The notes beneath the pieces are model-generated. The model saw only the letters and a list, made by a program, of their open reading frames with translations. It was not told the origin of the DNA and ran no database searches. A DNA stretch of 64,000 nucleotides from Pseudomonas putida NBRC 14164. Lineage in GTDB: Bacteria; Pseudomonadota; Gammaproteobacteria; Pseudomonadales; Pseudomonadaceae. The stretch lies in NCBI RefSeq assembly GCF_000412675.1, contig NC_021505.1, positions 5,450,501 through 5,514,500 of the forward strand, given 5' to 3'. Position 1 is the stretch's first letter; every line of letters starts with the position of its first letter. Below, piece after piece: positions 34,070 through 41,741 of this stretch. A program made the translations under genes and the position numbers.

Positions 34070-34546
34070 ATGAGCAAACTTGACCGCTACGACCTGAGCA
34101 TCCTCGCCGAATTGCAGCGCGATGCGCGCATTTCCAACCAGGAACTGGCCGAACGCATAGGCCTGTCGCCTTCGCCATGCTCGCGTCGGGTCAAGCAACT
34201 GGAGGACGACGGCTACATCTCGCGCCAGGTGGCGCTGCTCGACCGCAAAAAGCTGGGCCTGAGCCTCACCGCCTACGTGCTTATCGGCATGGACCGCCAT
34301 ACCCCGGAGCGCTTCGAAACCTTCGAGGCGGCCATCCGTATCCTGCCGCAGGTGCTTGAATGCAGCCTGGTCACCGGGATGGATGCCGACTACCAGCTCA
34401 AAGTGGTGGTGCCGGACATGGACCATTACCAGAAACTGCTTCTAGGCAGCCTGACCCGTATCGAAGGCGTCACCAGCGTGCGTTCAAGCTTCGTGCTCAA
34501 CCAGGTGTTGGCCAGCACCGAGCTGCCATTGACCCACCTGCGTTAA
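34070..34546 (+). CDS. Lrp/AsnC-family transcriptional regulator
   Basis: A 158-residue regulator with an N-terminal winged helix-turn-helix (YDLSILAELQRDARISNQEL) and a C-terminal AsnC ligand/oligomerisation domain (residues about 65-145). ATG 34070 is preferred over the longer frame because AAGGG lies 9 bases upstream and the family is about 150-165 residues. Target and effector amino acid unknown. Confidence 0.88.
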   Translation: MSKLDRYDLSILAELQRDARISNQELAERIGLSPSPCSRRVKQLEDDGYISRQVALLDRKKLGLSLTAYVLIGMDRHTPERFETFEAAIRILPQVLECSLVTGMDADYQLKVVVPDMDHYQKLLLGSLTRIEGVTSVRSSFVLNQVLASTELPLTHLR

Positions 34547-34600
34547 ATGCCCACGGTAGCCGGCGTATAATCGGCTGCTCAGCCTGCCTGGAGAACACAG

Positions 34601-34804
34601 ATGGATCCCGCCGTATTCGAAGAGTGGATGATGATAATCCTGGTCACCGTATTGATCGGTTTCATGGGTTTCATCGTCTGGGACCTGGCGAAAAAGTCCA
34701 AGGCAGGCAAGTTCGGGACGTTGATCCTGTTCTTCGTGCTGGGGCTGGGGGTGCTGGCCTTTATCATCAAGAGCGTGGTGGTGGGGTTTCTCGAAGGCGT
34801 ATAA
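34601..34804 (+). CDS. DUF2788 small membrane protein
   Basis: A 67-residue protein with two membrane helices (residues about 10-29 and 39-62) separated by a basic loop (AKKSKAGKFG), matching the DUF2788 family of gammaproteobacteria. Function unknown. GGAGA lies upstream of the ATG. Confidence 0.82.
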   Translation: MDPAVFEEWMMIILVTVLIGFMGFIVWDLAKKSKAGKFGTLILFFVLGLGVLAFIIKSVVVGFLEGV

Positions 34805-34812
34805 AAAATTTC

Positions 34813-34907
34813 AGGGCCCATTCGCGAGCACGCCCGCTCCCACAGATTTGGCGTTGCCTTCGAGTACTGCGCCGTCCCTGTGGGAGCGTGCCCGCGAACA
34901 GGCCCAT
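34813..34907. repeat. REP pair
   Basis: Inverted REP units: CGAGCACGCCCGCTCCCAC and GTGGGAGCGTGCCCGCGAAC, in the gap between convergent genes. Confidence 0.85.
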
Positions 34908-34915
34908 GACCTGAA

Positions 34916-35548
34916 CTAAAGCTTGGCAGGGACTTCGCGCCAGCAACCCTGCTCCAGCCCATCCAGCGCCCACCCCCCTATCCGCACCCGCACCAAACGC
35001 AAGGTCGGCAGCCCCACTGCCGCCGTCATCCGCCGTACTTGCCGGTTACGCCCCTCGCGAATCACCAGTTCCAGCCAGCTGGTCGGCACGCTCTTGCGAA
35101 AGCGTACCGGCGGGTTGCGTGGCCACAGGTCGGGTTCTTCCAGGCGCCGTGCCTCGGCCGGCAAGGTCGGCCCATCGTTCAGCTCCACGCCATCACGCAA
35201 GCGCTGCAACTGCTCGTCGCTCGGTTCCCCTTCCACCTGCACCCAGTAAGTCTTGGCCAGCTTGTGCTTGGGGTCGGCAATACGCGCCTGCAGCCCGCCA
35301 TCGTTGGTCAGCAACAGCAGGCCTTCACTGTCGCGGTCCAAGCGCCCGGCCGGGTAAACGCCCGCGATGTCGATGAAGTCCTTGAGGGTCGCGCGCCCTT
35401 CGCCGTCGCTGAACTGGGTCAGCACGTCGAACGGTTTGTTGAACAGGATCAGGCGCGGCTCGGCCGGTGACGCCTTGGGCTGGCGACGCGGGCCGGCGGC
35501 AGGCCGCGCCTGGGGGCGGCGCGGCTTGTTACGGGGTGGCAGTGACAT
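34916..35548 (-). CDS. rluE: 23S rRNA pseudouridine synthase, RluE-like (RsuA family)
   Basis: Forms a single pseudouridine in rRNA; RluE acts at U2457 of 23S rRNA in E. coli. In 210 residues the catalytic motif GRLDRDSEG (Asp near residue 71) and the RsuA-family C-terminal block EGRNRQVRRM are present. The first 30 residues are a basic Arg/Pro tail, and there is no S4 domain, as in RluE. The RluE assignment over other RsuA-type enzymes rests on length and missing S4. Confidence 0.82.
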   Translation of the reverse strand: MSLPPRNKPRRPQARPAAGPRRQPKASPAEPRLILFNKPFDVLTQFSDGEGRATLKDFIDIAGVYPAGRLDRDSEGLLLLTNDGGLQARIADPKHKLAKTYWVQVEGEPSDEQLQRLRDGVELNDGPTLPAEARRLEEPDLWPRNPPVRFRKSVPTSWLELVIREGRNRQVRRMTAAVGLPTLRLVRVRIGGWALDGLEQGCWREVPAKL

Positions 35549-35554
35549 GGATCC

Positions 35555-37018
35555 TCAGCGGAACGGCGGCTCATCGAAGCTGCGCAGTTTACGCGAGTGC
35601 AGCGAGTTGAGCTCGGTGCGCAACAGGTCGAGGGCGGCAATGCCGATCTTCAGGTGCTGGCTGACCGCCCGGTTGTAGAAGGCGTTGGCCGAACCCGGCA
35701 GCTTGATCTCGCTGTGCAGCGGCTTGTCGGACACACACAGCAAGGTGCCGTACGGCACGCGCAAACGGTAACCCTGAGCAGCAATAGTGCCGCTTTCCAT
35801 GTCCACGGCCACGGCACGCGACAGGTTGATCAACGGCCGTTCCTGGGCCCATCGCAGCTCCCAGTTACGGTCGTCGTAGGTCAGCACGGTGCCGGTGCGC
35901 AGGCGTTTCTTCAGCTGTTCGCCACGTTCGCCGGTAACCTGCGCAGCCGCTTCCTGCAAGGCCAGTTGCACTTCGGCCAGGGCTGGAATGGGGATGTTCG
36001 GCGGCACCACCCGGTCGAGAATGCCGTCACGGCGCATGTAGGCGTGGGCCAGCACGTAGTCGCCGATGGTTTGCGACTGCCGCAAGCCGCCGCAGTGGCC
36101 GATCATCAGCCAGCAGTGCGGGCGCAGCACGGCCAGGTGGTCGGTGATGTTCTTGGCGTTGGAAGGGCCGACACCAATGTTGACCAAGGTCACGCCGTCG
36201 CCGTCGGCGGCGATCAGATGGTAGGCCGGCATCTGGTAGCGGTGCCAGATCACGCTGGCGACCAGGGCCTGGGTTTCACCGTGATCCATGGCTTTTTCGA
36301 TCACCACGTTGCCTGGCAGCACCATGCGCACGAAGCGCGGGTCGTCGCGAAGTTGCTCCAGACCGTGGCTGATGAACTGGTCGACATAACGGTGGTAGTT
36401 GGTCAGCAGGATCCATGGCTGCACATGGCGCCAGTCGCTGCCGGTGTAGTGCACCAGGCGGCGCAGCGAAAAGTCGACGCGCGCGGCGTCGAACAGCGCC
36501 AGTGGGAAAATTTCGGCACGGTCCCAGTCGTACAGGCCATCGGCGATGTTGTCAGTGGCGGCCGACAGGTCGGTGCTAGGGAACACCCGCGCCAGCTGCG
36601 CGGCGGTAATGCCGCTGCCGGCCAGTTCGTCGCCCTGGTCGACTACGTAAGGGTATGGAATGTTCTGCTCGCTGATGCCTACCTCTACCGTGACGGTGTA
36701 GTCGTGCATCAGGGGGCGCAACTGCTCCAGCAAGTAGCCACGGAACGCAGCGGGCTGGGTGACGGTGACGCTGTAGGTGCCGGCCACCTGCACCTTGGCA
36801 TAGGCCCGCGTGGTGGCGGCGACCTCACCGTGGCTGTAGTAGGTCAGGCGCAGCGCCGGGTAGCGGAACAGGTCGCGCTCATCGGCGCCCGGCTCGGTAC
36901 GGTCCTTCAGGTAACGCTTGAGGGCCTGGCTAAGGGCCCCGGTGGCCTGTTCATGCAGGGCCGCCAGACGGTCGACGGCCTGTTCGGGGGTATCAACGAC
37001 TACAAAAGCGTGGCTCAC
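35555..37018 (-). CDS. amn: AMP nucleosidase
   Basis: Cleaves AMP to adenine and ribose 5-phosphate, regulating adenylate pools. The 487-residue protein has the Amn N-terminal domain and the C-terminal nucleoside-phosphorylase-like fold (LVNIGVGPSNAKNITDHL, LMIGHCGGLR, DMESGTIAAQG). I use a GTG start at 37018, because AGGAAG lies six bases upstream and the sequence from there (VSHAFVVVDTPEQA) matches the family; the ATG at 37150 would add 44 unrelated residues reaching into a REP element. Confidence 0.9.
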   Translation of the reverse strand: MSHAFVVVDTPEQAVDRLAALHEQATGALSQALKRYLKDRTEPGADERDLFRYPALRLTYYSHGEVAATTRAYAKVQVAGTYSVTVTQPAAFRGYLLEQLRPLMHDYTVTVEVGISEQNIPYPYVVDQGDELAGSGITAAQLARVFPSTDLSAATDNIADGLYDWDRAEIFPLALFDAARVDFSLRRLVHYTGSDWRHVQPWILLTNYHRYVDQFISHGLEQLRDDPRFVRMVLPGNVVIEKAMDHGETQALVASVIWHRYQMPAYHLIAADGDGVTLVNIGVGPSNAKNITDHLAVLRPHCWLMIGHCGGLRQSQTIGDYVLAHAYMRRDGILDRVVPPNIPIPALAEVQLALQEAAAQVTGERGEQLKKRLRTGTVLTYDDRNWELRWAQERPLINLSRAVAVDMESGTIAAQGYRLRVPYGTLLCVSDKPLHSEIKLPGSANAFYNRAVSQHLKIGIAALDLLRTELNSLHSRKLRSFDEPPFR

Positions 37019-37097
37019 ACTGTGCTTCCTGTCTGGACATGCATGTGAACCATCTTGCCTGCGTTTCATGGCAATTACATCCCCGGCGGTCAGTACC

Positions 37098-37192
37098 GGC
37101 CTCAACGCCGGCAAGCCAGCTCCCACAAGTCCTCCACCGGTATCGAACATTGCGCATTACCTGTGGGAGCTGGCTTGCCGGCGATAGGGCCT
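37098..37192. repeat. REP pair
   Basis: GCCGGCAAGCCAGCTCCCAC and its inverted partner ending GGCTTGCCGGCGATAGGGCC, between aidB and amn. Confidence 0.85.
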
Positions 37193-37203
37193 TCAAACAC
37201 ACC

Positions 37204-38856
37204 TCAACTCGGCCAGGCAGGTGTTGCCCTGACCACCAATGCCTGCACATCCACACCCCGTGGCAGCGCCCCATACGCCCGTCCACCACCCGCCAGGCGG
37301 CTACCGATAAACGCATCGCTGACCACCGCGTTGCCCGCCTCCAGCAACAGCTTGGCCTGAAGCGCCAGGGCGATATCCTCGGTCAGCTGCCGCGCGCGGT
37401 ACTGTATGTCGCCGGTGTCGGCAAATGCCCCCTTGAGGTTGCCGATATGCGCCGCCAGCCGCGGATCCCCATGCCCGTCGCCCAATTCGGCGAACAGCGC
37501 ATCGAGCACGCCCGGCTCCTTGGACAAGGCCCGCAGCACATCCAGGCACTGTACGTTGCCAGAGCCTTCCCAGGTCGAATTGACCGGTGCCTCGCGGTAC
37601 AGACGTGGCAGGATGCTGTCTTCGACATAACCCGCACCGCCCAGGCATTCGGCGGCCTCGTTGATCATGGCCGGCGCCCGTTTGCAGATCCAGTACTTGC
37701 CAACCGCCGTGACCAGCCGGGCGAAATGCGCCTGCTGCGGGTCGTCGGGTTGCTCCAGCGCCTGCCCCATACGCAGGCTCAGGGCCAGTGCCGCCTCGCT
37801 TTCCAGGGCAAGGTCGGCCAGCACGTTCTGCATCAGCGGCTGCTCATTGAGCAACCGGCCGCCGACCTTGCGGTGCGCGCAGTGGTGGGCCGCCTGGGTC
37901 AGCGCCTGGCGCATCAGGGCGCTGGAGCCGACCATGCAGTCGAAACGGGTCATGGCGACCATCTCGATGATGGTCGGCACACCCCGCCCTTCCTCCCCAA
38001 TCATCCATGCCAGCGCACCACGGAACTCCACCTCGCTGGAGGCGTTGGAGCTGTTGCCCAGCTTGTTCTTCAGGCGCTGGATATAGAACTGGTTGCGGTT
38101 GTCGTCCGGGCGATGGCGCGGCAGCAGGAAGCAGCTCAGGCCTTTTTCGGTTTGCGCCAGCGTGAGGAAGGCATCGCACATGGGTGCCGAGCAGAACCAC
38201 TTGTGCCCGACCAGCTCATACGGCTGGCCTGGACCAGGTGCCCCTACCGGGTAGGCCCGCGTGGTATTGGCGCGCACATCGGTGCCGCCCTGCTTCTCGG
38301 TCATGGCCATGCCCAGGGTGACCCCGGCCTTGTGCCGGTCGCCGACGTTGCGCGGGTCATACTCGCAGGCAAGGATTTTCGGCAGCCAGTACTCGGCCAG
38401 CTCGGGCTGAAGGCGCAGCGCCGGCACGGCAGCGAAGGTCATGGTCAGCGGGCAGCCAGTACCGGCTTCGGCCTGGCTGTGCATGTAAGTCATCGACGCG
38501 CGTGCCACATGGGCGCCAGCGCGGGGTTCGGCCCATGGCAAAGAAGGCAGGCCGTGTTCGACGGCGGTACGCATCAGCTCGTGGTAGGCCGGGTGGAACT
38601 CGACCAGGTCGATGCGATGGCCATAGCGGTCGTGGCTGATGAACTCCGGCTTGTGCGCGTTGGCCAGGAAACCTGCCTGCATCAGCGGGCCGCCCGCCAG
38701 GGCGCCGTAGGCATCTATCCGCGACTCGGCCCAGCCCGCGCCGAAACGCCGTGACCATTCCTGCAAAGGCAGGTCGAGGCGGTACAGGTTGGCACCGTCG
38801 AGAGGCGGCGGCTGGTTGGTGACTTCGTGGGTTTCAGCGTACTGGTGCAGGTTCAT
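37204..38856 (-). CDS. aidB: Acyl-CoA dehydrogenase family protein AidB
   Basis: A flavoprotein related to isovaleryl-CoA dehydrogenase; in E. coli it belongs to the adaptive response to DNA alkylation. The 550 residues show the FAD-binding blocks GMAMTEKQGGTDVRAN and WFCSAPMCDAFL and the C-terminal domain with LYREAPVNSTWEGSGN. The length matches AidB (about 541-550). GGAG lies upstream of the ATG. Its enzymatic substrate is unsettled in the family. Confidence 0.9.
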   Translation of the reverse strand: MNLHQYAETHEVTNQPPPLDGANLYRLDLPLQEWSRRFGAGWAESRIDAYGALAGGPLMQAGFLANAHKPEFISHDRYGHRIDLVEFHPAYHELMRTAVEHGLPSLPWAEPRAGAHVARASMTYMHSQAEAGTGCPLTMTFAAVPALRLQPELAEYWLPKILACEYDPRNVGDRHKAGVTLGMAMTEKQGGTDVRANTTRAYPVGAPGPGQPYELVGHKWFCSAPMCDAFLTLAQTEKGLSCFLLPRHRPDDNRNQFYIQRLKNKLGNSSNASSEVEFRGALAWMIGEEGRGVPTIIEMVAMTRFDCMVGSSALMRQALTQAAHHCAHRKVGGRLLNEQPLMQNVLADLALESEAALALSLRMGQALEQPDDPQQAHFARLVTAVGKYWICKRAPAMINEAAECLGGAGYVEDSILPRLYREAPVNSTWEGSGNVQCLDVLRALSKEPGVLDALFAELGDGHGDPRLAAHIGNLKGAFADTGDIQYRARQLTEDIALALQAKLLLEAGNAVVSDAFIGSRLAGGGRAYGALPRGVDVQALVVRATPAWPS

Positions 38857-39122
38857 CGGGGGGCTCCTGGATCCGGGTAGGCTTGAGAGACCCAGTGAAG
38901 CACTGCTTGCGGGGGAGTCAAAGGGGCATTAATGACTAAACGTGTGGTGGGGGCGGCGCATGCCTTGGGAGGCATCAGGGCTGACAGGCGGTGCCACCCT
39001 GGAAGGTTTGTAGTCCAATTCTCTATCCCCTGTAGGTCCTTTCCTAAAGCCTCCCTGCCCCGAAAATACCCGTCTAGAGGCTGCTAGGTTCCTGGCTTTC
39101 ATCCTCAAAAAAGAGGCAAGCC
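38857..39122. other. Upstream region of the PAAR effector gene
   Basis: About 265 bases without a gene. It contains CTGGAAGGTTTGTAGTCC at 38999-39016, a string found in nearly the same form at 33839-33856, and AGAGG serving as ribosome-binding site for 39123. Confidence 0.4.
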
Positions 39123-40529
39123 ATGAGCATGCGCATGAACATCTTTGGCCGATACCAGGGCCTTGAGGGCGACCAAACCACCACAGGCGCTATCTGCATT
39201 GCCAGCCGGGCCAGGGGCCGCGTGCATGGCCGCAACTGGCTGCTTCAAGGCGACCCGACCACACCCTGCCCGCTCTGTGGACAAGCGGGCACCATCATCG
39301 AGGGCGAATCCCGCTGGCGGCAGGACGACATACCCACTGCTCTGGATGGAGCGCTGGTGCAATGCGGGTGCCCATCGGGCAGCAATCGCCTGGTTGCAAG
39401 TGGACACGCCCCTGCGGCGTCGCGCAGGGCGCCTGCACCTGAGCCTGTTCATGAGGCACCACCACAGGCCCAAGCGAGTAACCAAGTAAGCAGCAGCTAT
39501 CAACCTCGGGCACATCAGCCCTCAAAAACAGCGCAGGGCATGGAGCCTGGCTTCTACATTGTTCCGCGCTGCGTGACGTATCAGGAAGTCTTGGCAGAAC
39601 TCGGCGCGCCGCAGGCCAACCTGCCTAGCTCGATTCTGGAACGACTGAACCCGACCTATCAGCGAGGGTTCAAGGCAGGTGAGATCTTTGTTATCGGCGA
39701 CGGTTTGCGGCGGCCGGTGTGCACGCGTGAAGAACTGACTGCAATGAGTGCGGCGAAGCAGGCGCGGGAAGCGTTGGCGAGCCTGACGCCAGAAGAGGCC
39801 GAGTTCATGATGCGCCATCAGGCCGAGATTGCCGGTTTGCTCAGCGATGTGAGCCTGGCGATGGGGGTAAGTGAGGCGATGGTTGGCAGGTCGCTGGATG
39901 AACTCAGCGAGATACTAAGAAAAATTGAAGACCTGCATAAAGATCAATTCATCAAGCATGGGCATCTTAGGCACCCTGAGTTCTTTGCGGAACGCCAAAA
40001 ACTGTTCACACAACTAAGTGCAAACTTAAAAGCAACCGTTTTAAACAAACGCCTCAACCTTGGAAATTATGAAAACCTCCGCAGGGATTTAGGTATATCA
40101 TCAAGAAGCTTAGTACACCACTGGAGTAAAGCAGGGGCTCCGAGCCACATCCCTGGTTATTCGACACATCTAAAGAAACTGGCCAAGATGGCTAAATACC
40201 TTAAAGCTGGAGGATCTGTTGCCATTACTGTTGGCGGCGCTAGTTCGGCGGTAAAAATCTCCGAAGTTTGCCAAGCAGGCAATGTTAAATCCTGCCAAAA
40301 GATCAAAGTCACTGAGGCAGGAAATTTTTCTGGTGGACTAGCTGGGGGCTGGCTAGGCGGCAAAATAGGAAGCAAAGCCGCCACGAAGGTTTGCTGGAAA
40401 GCCGGAGCCAATGGATTGGTGTGCGGAGTAGTGATTACTGGCGCAGGAGCATTGGCCGGAAGCCTCCTAGGCATGGGAAGTGGCGAAAAATTAGGCGAGG
40501 TCATTTTTGAGGCCATTCAAGATGATTGA
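39123..40529 (+). CDS. PAAR-domain effector with glycine-zipper C-terminus (type VI secretion)
   Basis: A 468-residue protein. Residues about 10-100 form a PAAR-like domain (GDQTTTGAICIASRA, LQGDPTTPCPLC, IPTALDGALVQCGC), which caps the type VI secretion spike. A Pro-rich linker, a middle domain and a helical segment follow. The last 110 residues are Gly/Ala-rich (GGLAGGWLGGKIGSKAA, GAGALAGSLLGMGSGEKLG), typical of membrane-inserting or colicin-like toxins. From about codon 265 the DNA becomes AT-richer, as in modular polymorphic toxins. The toxin activity is inferred. The immunity candidate overlaps the stop by eight bases. Confidence 0.78.
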   Translation: MSMRMNIFGRYQGLEGDQTTTGAICIASRARGRVHGRNWLLQGDPTTPCPLCGQAGTIIEGESRWRQDDIPTALDGALVQCGCPSGSNRLVASGHAPAASRRAPAPEPVHEAPPQAQASNQVSSSYQPRAHQPSKTAQGMEPGFYIVPRCVTYQEVLAELGAPQANLPSSILERLNPTYQRGFKAGEIFVIGDGLRRPVCTREELTAMSAAKQAREALASLTPEEAEFMMRHQAEIAGLLSDVSLAMGVSEAMVGRSLDELSEILRKIEDLHKDQFIKHGHLRHPEFFAERQKLFTQLSANLKATVLNKRLNLGNYENLRRDLGISSRSLVHHWSKAGAPSHIPGYSTHLKKLAKMAKYLKAGGSVAITVGGASSAVKISEVCQAGNVKSCQKIKVTEAGNFSGGLAGGWLGGKIGSKAATKVCWKAGANGLVCGVVITGAGALAGSLLGMGSGEKLGEVIFEAIQDD

Positions 40530-40899
40530 TCATCTGGACATCAAATTACGGCTACTCATATTGGCCTCACCATTCTGCCTGGGCCTTCTATCACTCGCAA
40601 TAGATATTCAAATAGCCTGCTCTCGCCAATATGCAAGCATGACCAAATCACTCTCCCGGAGCAAATGCCTTTCCTATTCCGTAGCTCTCTGGGGTGAAGA
40701 ACATATACGCTCGAGACTTTTGGTGATTTTCATGATCACTGGCACCATTACATTCCCTAAGTCCAGCATCCGCAGAGGCATACTGGATGCTCGAGACTAC
40801 GATCAACTACCCAGAAACTTGAGAGCGAAATTGGTTATCGCATCCTGGGCAAACACCATTGGATTCACCTGGCTGACCATCAACTACTTTTTGATATAG
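40522..40899 (+). CDS. Putative membrane immunity protein for the PAAR effector
   Basis: A 125-residue protein with hydrophobic segments near residues 9-30, 68-80 and 102-122, so an inner-membrane protein. Its ATG lies inside the effector's last codons (ATGATTGA overlap), giving translational coupling, and its low GC matches the effector's 3' part. A membrane immunity protein fits a pore-forming toxin that enters the membrane. No family recognised; the role is inferred from position. Confidence 0.6.
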   Translation: MIDHLDIKLRLLILASPFCLGLLSLAIDIQIACSRQYASMTKSLSRSKCLSYSVALWGEEHIRSRLLVIFMITGTITFPKSSIRRGILDARDYDQLPRNLRAKLVIASWANTIGFTWLTINYFLI

Positions 40900-40917
40900 C
40901 CGCCTTGCTTGAGGACT

Positions 40918-41007
40918 CATCGCGGGGCACCGATTCCCACAGTGATACCGCATCTTTCAATCTATGCACAATTCCTGTGGGAGCGGGTTCACCCGCGAAA
41001 GGGCCGG
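40918..41007. repeat. REP element with a degenerate partner
   Basis: CCTGTGGGAGCGGGTTCACC at the right is a canonical unit; a decayed inverted partner lies at its left. Confidence 0.7.
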
Positions 41008-41024
41008 TACAGCCAATACAAAAG

Positions 41025-41285
41025 TCAGCGCATCAAGCCCAGCTCGGCATCATCCAGCAGCGCCTTGGCCATGGCTGCGAAGTAATGCGATGCCCACATC
41101 ATTTGCTGGTCGCCATCCATCAAACCGGTCAGCGACAAGTCCCGTGCATAGCCCATCAACTCGGAGGCCTGCTCGCGGGCGCTGCGGCAGGGGATGCCTT
41201 CGGCTATGCGGAACAGCGGATGGGTTTGGCCTTCGCCTTGGTAGAAATAGGTTACGCCTGGGGTGGTTTTGGTTTCGTCGGTCAT
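41025..41285 (-). CDS. DUF3077 family protein
   Basis: An 86-residue protein matching the DUF3077 family of Pseudomonas (short helical proteins; blocks TPLFRIAEGIPC-like and ALLDDAELG). Function unknown. No convincing ribosome-binding site upstream. The 330 bases upstream on its strand hold short repeats and hairpins rather than genes. Confidence 0.7.
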   Translation of the reverse strand: MTDETKTTPGVTYFYQGEGQTHPLFRIAEGIPCRSAREQASELMGYARDLSLTGLMDGDQQMMWASHYFAAMAKALLDDAELGLMR

Positions 41286-41614
41286 CGATTGGGCACCATA
41301 TCGTTATGTGCCACCCGTCAGTTTCCACACATTGGGGTGACAGCTGCACACGGAGTGGAAATCCAGGCATATGGCAAACCCGGTAGGCGAAAGCCTCCCG
41401 CGTACAGCTGTCATGACAACAAGCACCATATGTACTGCCAGGTTTCCACACCCGATCGCTGAACCGTCAGCGACAGGCAAAGCCTAGAGGGCGGGATTTG
41501 CAGGAACAATCAGACGCGTGTCGACAGAGGTTGTAGGGTATTTCGCAGGAGGGTGGAGTTACCAGCCCCGAGCCGTAGGAAGAGTCTGAAATCATCGTAG
41601 CCAATGAATCTCTT
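41286..41614. other. Structured non-coding region upstream of the DUF3077 gene
   Basis: No gene seen. It contains two TTTCCACAC copies (about 41317 and 41447), a GGTAGGC-GAAA-GCCTCCC hairpin near 41381-41398 and a TGTCATGACA palindrome near 41409-41418. Confidence 0.4.
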
Positions 41615-41733
41615 GGGGCCGCTTTGCGGCCCTTCGCAGGCACGCCCGCTCCCACTGGTTTTGTGCTCAGCCCAAGCTGTGCGCGATCCTTGTGGGAGCG
41701 GGCGAGCCCGCGAAGGGCTGCAAAGCAGCCCCA
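41615..41733. repeat. REP pair with flanking hairpins
   Basis: Inverted REP units (CACGCCCGCTCCCAC and GTGGGAGCGGGCGAGCCCGC), bounded by GGGGCCGC/GCGGCCC and GGGCTGC/GCAGCCC hairpins, between the DUF3077 upstream region and the histidine kinase stop. Confidence 0.8.
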
Positions 41734-41741
41734 ATAAAAAC

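Noticed and set aside
35597..37048. Very long open plus-strand frame opposite amn (483 residues), and similar ones opposite leuS, hemL and corC
   Set aside because: High-GC antisense shadows: the minus-strand gene (amn) or plus-strand genes (leuS, hemL, corC) have clear family motifs, whereas these frames have none.
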